A stretch of DNA of 64,000 nucleotides, from contig CM055819.1 of assembly GCA_029582265.1 (NCBI GenBank), positions 34,479,288 to 34,543,287 of the forward strand, in the 5' to 3' direction. The position numbers and the translations under genes were made by a program. Positions 52,201 through 61,200 of this stretch are shown piece by piece. The notes under the pieces are model-generated. The model did not search any database. It worked only from the letters and a program-made list of their open reading frames with translations, and had not been told where the DNA came from. This stretch comes from Zoroaster sp. YZ-2022. Its lineage: Eukaryota; Echinodermata; Asteroidea; Forcipulatida; Zoroasteridae. Every line of letters starts with the position of its first letter. Position 1 is the first letter of the stretch.

Positions 52201-55200
52201 CCTCCCTATCATCATCATCATCATCATCACTGCGTGTAATCACTGTGCTATCATCAACCCCCCGCCTCGCTGCAGAAGAAGCAAAGTGAGGAACTAGGCA
52301 GAAAGTGTTTCTGCTTGCCAGGGGTAAATCTCATTTTCAACTAGATACAGAAACAGTTTTTTTTTTCAACCAAGATTGCAGATGATTTGTGGTGAATTGC
52401 AGTATATATATACCTGGCACATTGCTCCCCAAGTCATGATGTGACTTTTAATGCATGAACAGTATTATACGACATGCAATAAAAATAGGGGGATAGTTAT
52501 ACAACAATTATAAATATAATGATATATATTTAACAACATGGCAGAGAGGTTAGCCGAAACATTCACCATAAGATAACATTGTGGCTTTTCTTCAGCTTTT
52601 TAATAGAATGAAATATATACTTGGCTACACAATTCATAATAAATTTATCCTGAGAAGTCATGAGAAAAGTTTAATTTGGCTCTAAAAGACATATTGCTAA
52701 GCTCCGCTGCAATTTTACAAACAGTATTATACAAATTTGTATGCCCCACCGGGAATGCCTAAGAGCTGTGCTGTTTCCGCCATGTTTTTCAATGAATCAC
52801 GAATACAGAGGACAAAGACATACAAATGTATTTCAGTTTCCACATCTAATATTTGCAATTGGTTAAAATCCAAGATTTTGACTTTTTTTTTCAGATCATT
52901 TTTCTCATTCACTTCTTTTTCTTCTTTAAGGTGTTCTGTCAGTTCCTCAACCATCACCTCACTCAACCGTAAACAATTTGCCCTCACTTTTTAAACATTT
53001 TTTCCCAACCTTGGTGAATAGAAATGACTAATTAAATTAAAACGTTTTCTTTTCCAGAATTGACGTCATACATGGCTAGCATTTCACCTTTGGAATTTTC
53101 TGAATTAGATTGGGTCTAGTATGGCATTTCATACGTCAGACACAGTAGTACAATCAATCCAAGAACAGGTTTCACCAAAAAAAAATGTGTGTAATTTGGC
53201 AATGAAAGGCTTATCATTGAAACAAACAGGTTGGTTCCATTCAATCGCCCAAGCCTTCAGGCCTATCCAGCAGAGTAAATTAATGCAATTTCTTTTACGG
53301 TTTGAATGACGTGAGTTTGAAGAACTGATTATGAATAACCCTTCTATCACAGTAGTGTTCAGATTATAAATTTTGGTTTGGTTTATTAAATTTCATTGAG
53401 CACTTTTAATTTAAAATTCATAGGCACCAAAGAAATAGCATGAACATGTAGGGGGGGGGGGGTGTATTTGTTACTGTAATAGTGCTTGTTTTCTCTGAAG
53501 TACTTGATTTATTTTCATGACTTCTTCAATTGCTTTTATCCCTTTTCCATGAACCCCTGCTCACCTATCTGCATCACATATCTCCCATGTGCATCGCTAC
53601 CCTGTATACACAAATAATGCCTGGCTCCTGGACTCGCATCTTGCCACGTCTTGTACTTCCCCCCACCCAAGGATGACGAACTGAAGCACAGCATGAGTGC
53701 TTCACAATCAGTAGCCATACCACTGCTCGAACATGGGGGGAATTTAAAGAAATCTAGGCGCAGTGTTTGTTACGGTGCTGCTAAAACACAGAGTAATTCG
53801 ACAGATTCAGATACAACAGATTCTAACAGAGAGGAATGGGATGCCATGATTAAAAATCAGTATCCCGATGAAACAGATTCCAGTTCACCATGGAATATTA
53901 TTGTTAATACTGCTGAGACTACGGGTCATAGTTCAAATGTCAAAGTGCATGAAGAGGAAAGTCGGAATACAGAGAATAGTTACCACCCTGCCTCTTTACA
54001 TGTAACATGGGCTGAAAACCACCTCAAGCACATGGGAAAGTTTAAAAAACACAAGACAAACTATAATCATTTTGTGTCGTACACCAAAACCCCTAAAAAC
54101 GGCAAAAATGTTCAGTTATTAAGCATGAAAACTAGGGATCATGATCTTGGGTGCCACAAACGAAGTGACTCACAGACGGGGACTGGTGGAAATGCAGGAA
54201 GCAAAATAGACTTTGAAATGAGTGATGAGAAAGACGAGGATGAGGATGGGAATAACCGGAATTGTGCATGCGTCTGCTCCTGCTTTGGTCGGGTAATTTG
54301 TGTTTTGAAGTCGGTAGTTTGACATCATTTTATGAATTCAAATTGATGTATGTTACTAATGGTTGATAGTAGAGCATGCTGGATGAGAATGCATGTCATT
54401 AATAAGATTATTTCCATGTAGTTATTGCATTGTTTTTGTATTAGCATGCTAATCTTTACTTAATTTATTCTTACTTACTTGCATGGGTGTAAATCCTGGG
54501 ATGGGGGGGATACACCCTGCAAGGAGATGAGAAATGGTACATAAAGTGATGTTTAAAGCGGTGTTGACGAGGGGCGGGGTTGTACATTATGGCAAGCAAA
54601 TTTCAATATCATCCCCCCCCCCCACCCCCACAGATTTACGCCTCTGCTTACTTGTAATTATAATGATCATGGCACGTGAGCCTACAGCCAGGATTCACTT
54701 AGCCTGAAGATCTGACGGGATCTGAGGATTCAGTGAGCTTTGGATTTCCTCCAAAATGCCTATAGATGTTTTTTTTTATCCTAGGCTATATCCAAAATGG
54801 CGGTTTTGGCTTCGGCTGTGGCTAGATCACTGTTTCTTTGTATCCTTCAGCATTGTTGCTGTAGCCAATAGCCATAGCCGTAGCCAAAAACATTTAATTT
54901 GGACACAGCCTTACTGCTTATTGATCTGGATTGCTTGCCGGTAAGCTTATTTTTCTGCTAACTATAGCAGACACAAATCAGCTAGACGTAAGCGTATTTC
55001 ACAGGTTGGCAAGAAAATCTTGCGCGTGAGATTTTTACCATGGAAATTGCATTGTTACATCGCTCAATTGCAGTGCTTTGAAATAAGAAACGTTGAGTAA
55101 AATTGGGCCCTGTTCAGGTTTGGGAAAAACACAAAAATAAAGGCGGTCGTAGATATTGCTTACAGCCAATGTACTTACCTTGCAATTCTCTTTGTGAAAA

Positions 55201-58200
55201 TATATGCGCATATATGTTTTATTTGTTTCTGAAATATCCTGCATTTAGAATTGTGGAGAACAAACCCTTTACAAAAAATTTTTTTAGTAAAATTTCTTTT
55301 TTAGTTCTTTTTCATACTTTTCTGTTAGATTTCAGCTTTGCCTGTTTTAGATGATAGGTTTGAATATGCACAGTACCAAATTCAAATCGATTTCATATTT
55401 TTTATCTTCAAAATTTCCTACCTTTTTGATTGATACATGTAATTAAGCTTCTTTTTTTCCTAATTTTGAAATTTATTTTTGTGTCAATTTACTAAATTAT
55501 GCTAAATTATTATCAATAATTAAATACACATAAAAGATAAAAAATAAATAAAATCCATTTGGGAGTTTAACCACTCATTAATAGAGTGAGAGGTGTTAAT
55601 AATGAGAATTTCAAGTGTTTTCATATTTCTTTATCAGGATTGTGTTTTTTTTACCTTTCTGCCTTTTTTGATACCACAATATTGCATAGACTTTTGTTTG
55701 TGTCTTCACAGCTTTTGACACCTTTTGGCACCGTTCAAAGTACCTCTTTTTAGTTGTCAGTTTTATCTCTCTCTCTTTACTAGCTTTTAGAAATTAGTTT
55801 TAAATATGGATAAAAGAAACAGATTCACTAACTTTTGTCAGTTAAACCAATGAAGATTCCTTTTCCTGACATTTTTGTTAATTCGGTATGGTCTTTGTAG
55901 GATTGTAATTTAACCAAGTGTTGTCCAGAACCAAAAGGTTGCTTCAAGACTCGGATGGAGTACTCGTTATACATTCTGTCACCTCATAATAGGTTAGTGT
56001 GTCAGTCACATACAGTAATAGCAGAAGTCTATTACCTATATGAAGTGTGCCAGACTGTTGTAATCCATACCATGGCATTGTACTACAAATGCGCGCACGC
56101 ATACACAACGAGCTTGGTTACAGGTTTTGCTCCCCCTGCACGGCCTGCCGTGTGGCATCTTGGGATAGGCATTTCCACACAAAGCTAGTTCCTAGAGAAC
56201 TAGGCGCAATCTTAAACTAGACACAGGTGAACCATTACATGTATATGCAGCAAGCAATGGGTGCGTTTGAGAAATGCTAAGGTGCGCACACGAGATAACA
56301 GTTTTTGTTCACACGCCAGGTAAGTCTCCTAGACTGCTTCTTTTTGAGATCTTGCACGTCAGTTTGTGGAACAAAATGTCACTAATGGGCCAAATCCATT
56401 GTTACTACGCCGTGGACTAGGTTAGTACACGACTGGCACACTTCATGTAGGTAATAGACTTCTGGTAGTAGTAATTGTACTTGATTAATGATACTATGAT
56501 TTGTATGTCACTTCACCAACTCCAAAATAAAATTCCTTTGAAGATTATTTACATGAACTGGCAATTTCTTTGCAGTCCTACAGGGGTACTCTCTTTGTTT
56601 GGTCTGGTGATGTTTTTTTTTTCTCAAAAATACTAGAAAACCTTTTCTAATAAAGAAACTAAGGAACTGTTAGTCTTGAAACTTGAAGTTTTAGCTGTTG
56701 GTGAATATAGCCAATATATATGCATATAAAAACTTGTGAAAAGATGTGATTTACTTCATAAAGTGTCACTTTTTGGTGCTGGTGACAAAATCGTGTTATC
56801 GAGTATCCAAAAAGATAGGAATTCCAGTCCAGGCCTGGAAAACAAAATCTATTATTTCATTTGTTTTCAAATACAAAAGATTACTTCTTCAATTTGGGTA
56901 TCATTTGAAGTGATATTTACAGATGGTAAGTTTGATATTTGGGAAATCAAGTCAGCGTAGAGGTGATTTCCTCGCCTTTCGCCTTTGTGGACCTGGGTTC
57001 GAGTCCCACTCAGACCCTAGCCAACATGTGGATTGGGTTCCTACTTGATCGTGCAGGTTTCTCCAAACATAATTCTCTGGGGTTTTCCCTTCCACTTCTC
57101 AAACTGAACTTCCTTCCCTGTCTTTATTTAAATGGCTGGACCCTGAGGGAGAACAGTCATAATCACTGATTGCACCACCCAGGATAAATAAGAGAAACAA
57201 TCTTTTTTTTCCTTGCAGGTTTCGGCGGAGATTACAGAGTCTGATTGCTCATAAGTGGTTTGACTACGCCGTTCTCCTTATTATCTTTGTCAACTGTATA
57301 ACTCTAGCCATGGAGAGGCCTGATATTAAAGAGGATAGTATGGTAAGAATAGCCAACTTGTACTTATAAATAATTCATGTAGCCTAATGAGTATGGTATC
57401 TTACCATCGGTCGGCTTTCACATTTGAATCTGTCCTAGTTCCCTCATATTTGAAACAAGGTAACTTGCATTCATTATACACCTGTAACATTCCTTATACA
57501 TTCATTAACCCTAACCGCCTAGGTATTCTGGCTAGGAACCTTCCTGAATCCTCCAAAATCCATCAGTGCACTTTTGGAAACATGCCCTTATCTTCAAAAC
57601 GCACCAAGCATTTTCGTTGATCTTTCATATTCAGCACTTCGGCCTATGGCCTGTACTTCTTGCCAGGTAGTAATTTTATCCCATTTGAAGACGTGAAAGT
57701 ACCAGTTTCCAACAGTGCTGAATTTTCCCAAAAAGTACCACTTAGAGGTTTTTGCAGGATTTGGGGTGGTAAGGGTTAATGCCCAAACAGTTTTATTAAT
57801 ATTCAGTTTTAATATTACAGTTTATTAATATTAAGCACAGTTGACAATATGTTAAGTGTAAATTACAGTTTGACAGGATTTATACATTGAAACGTGGCAG
57901 TATTACCAACATGTCGAGAAAAATGAAGCATAATGCTTTTAAATCTTCCCCTATAACAGACAAAGACTTAAACATGACAAGGACATGTAACAGGCATGTG
58001 AGACCTGACTAATAAATAATTGATAAGAATAATACAATTTTGATAATAATTTGAATCAATTTTGTTTGTTTGTTTGTTTGTTTGTTAAAGCTGTATATAC
58101 ATATTTAAAAAGTATTGTTTAAGTTTTTTTGAGAATGAACCAAGCGTAAGAGGTTTTTGTAGATCCGGTTTAAGATGATTCCAAAATATAATACCACAAG

Positions 58201-61200
58201 AAAACACACTGTTTTTACATAATGACGTTCTGTTATAATTAATGTAAAGATTATCCATGGGTGCCATATGTACATGTATCAATGATGATAGCGTGCAAAA
58301 TAGTTCCAAAATTAACCAAATTATTAACCAAAGGCTTATTTGATGTGAATTTGGTAAAGGATACCATCCAAATCATTCTGAAAAAATAATACTGTCTGAA
58401 GTGCTGTCATCTCAAGGAAAACATGAACAAATATGCACATTTTCCAAAAAGTTGGCAGATGGCAATTTTTTTTCTCCAGGTGTTTTTCCGTAAAAATTGT
58501 GAATGCTTTTTCACACGTTTCTCATGACTTAGACTCTGCATTGAGCTGAAACTTTCACAGGTTGGTTGATAAATGTATATGTTGATTCAAAGGGAGTAAA
58601 CATACATCTCCTCATAGAAGCAGTTTTGCCAACAATGTTGTAGCTTCCCTTTGAAAAGAACTCAGTAACAGACTTAATTCTCAGATGTAGACTTTTGGCA
58701 TGATGGACGTCATGATCGATTGCAGTTGGAGTACTCATAATCATACTTGTACTCGTACACGTAATTGAGTCAATTTTTCTGTACTCATATTTTCTATCTT
58801 CGACTCCCCAAAATCAAGAGTAAGTTCCATTTGGATAGCTTCTTCCCTAGAACAGCATTACAATGGAACGCCCTTCCAGCTGATTGCTTTCCACCAACTT
58901 ACGATATATTTAAGTTTAAGAAAAACATCAACAAATGTAATCTTGCTTAAATGGTGGATGGCATATTGCATATGTATCCCCTTACACTCTAGTGGCTATT
59001 GGTGGATGACATCGCATATGTAACCTCTTACACTCTAGTGGCTATTGGTGGATGACATATCGCATATCCCCTTACACTCTAGTGGCTATTGGTGGATGAC
59101 ATATCGCATATGTAACCGCTTACACTCTAGTGGCTATTGGTGGATGACATATCGCATATGTAACCCCTTACACTCTAGTGGCTATTGGCGGATGACATAT
59201 CGCATATGTAACCCCTTACACTCTAGTGGTTATTGGCCTTGTTTAGGGTGACTGAACCCTTACACTCTAGTGGTTATTGGCCTTGTTTAGGGTGACTGAC
59301 AGTAAATAAAAAAATAACTAAATAAATAAAATTGTACTTTTGAAAAAGGACCTGACTATAACTCTAGAGTTGGGTACTTATACTTTTACTCATACTCGTA
59401 CTCGAGTACATTTTACTGTACTCTTACTTGTACTCATGAAGAAGTACTCGACTACAAGTTTTGTTTTAGCTGTGTTACTTTCATTGACTGACAACTGGAC
59501 AACAGTGATTTATAGTTTCTGCAGAGCTATGTTTTCACCAGATGGAAAATACCCAGAATATTCAATTGACACTTTCTAAACCATCATCCCTTCCCCTTTT
59601 TTGCCATTCTCCAGGAGCGTACCATTCTCAGCATCTCCAACTACATCTTCACCGGCATCTTCACATTTGAGATGGTCGTCAAGGTTCTTGGCAAAGGCTT
59701 CCTCTTTGGTGAACATGCGTATCTCTATAGTGGCTGGAATATCATGGATGGTAGCCTGGTCTTCATCTCATGGATTGATATTACTATTAGTCTCGTCTCA
59801 TCCAATAGTCCAGAAATCTTCGGTATACTCAGGGTGTTCAGGCTACTACGGACTCTCAGACCTCTGAGGTTTGTAACAATCTGGACTTTTTTGAAAGATT
59901 AAAGCTGTTTTGCCTGTGTTTTTACCATTCTTTCAACAACAACAAAATTTCATTGAAACATTGATAATTTCCTTTTTGAAAAACAAATACTGTCAAATGA
60001 TTTATTTTGCAAAATAGGCATCAGAAGCTTGGTTTAACAGTTAAAAAAAAAATGCCAACATGAATTTATTACGGGACTCACCATAAATTACTTTCCCTAC
60101 ATTCTTACTATAAAACCATGCTTCTCACGATTACTTCGAGGTATGTGGTATTTTAAAGTATTGCTTTCCTTTCCTCAGGCAAAATAACAATGTTCGAATG
60201 AAAAAGAAATTGCCTTCAAAATAGCAAAAAACACGGGCAATGCATCTTTTAGACAAAATGCAAAAATGGTAGATAGTGGCCTGATGTTTTGACCCTAGCA
60301 GGATTTTTCTCAAAGTCAAAGTGACAGAAACACGGGGATACACACACAGAATGTGCAACCAAGTGTTTTGATTATAAACCCCATAGCATACCGAGCACAG
60401 CTTTTCACTGGCGAGTTTCTAGACATCTGTTTATTATTTCTGTAAAGTTTGCATGTGCATCTTTTACTGAGAGCAAACAAATCTTGCGTCATACATACGT
60501 CAAACACCCACGTCAGTGCTTTGTTATTTGGCATAATTATACAAGTTTTCATATAGATTGTTTGTTCAAGGATATACATTCTTGAGGGGACCAGACTTTT
60601 GTGATTAAATAATCTAATTCATCTAATCTAAACAACAGTATAATTTGTATTATCTTAAGGGGAAAAAGAGCCAATTAACAATTGGCTGTGTCACTTTTTT
60701 TAAATTTTTTATTTGTGTTATGAAGCTTGAAACTCAGACAAGAAAGTTTTTAAGGCAGGAACAACATCTTGTGGCATTAGACATTTGTGATGTGGTCTTT
60801 TTTACATCTTAACATACACAAAAAAGATAATAATAATAATAATAATAATAATGTGTGGACTTATATAGCGCACGTATCCACCAACTAAGTGGTGCTCAAG
60901 GCGCATTATATCATTACCCCTGCTCATAAGGCTCATAAGGCTCATAAGGCTCATAAATCATTCCTGAAACCATCTCAGCTCCCTGGGGAGTATACAGCTC
61001 AATTGCTGCCATTACAGCGCATATAGGGCTAATCAACCAACTCTGCCCTCACAGGTACCCATTTAACCCCTGGGTGGGGAGAAGCAATTATGGTTAAGTG
61101 TCTTGCTCAAGGACACAAGTGTCACGGCCGGGATTCGAACCCACATTCTGCTGCTAACACCAGAACTTGAGTGCGGTAAGCTAGACCGCTCGGCCATGAC

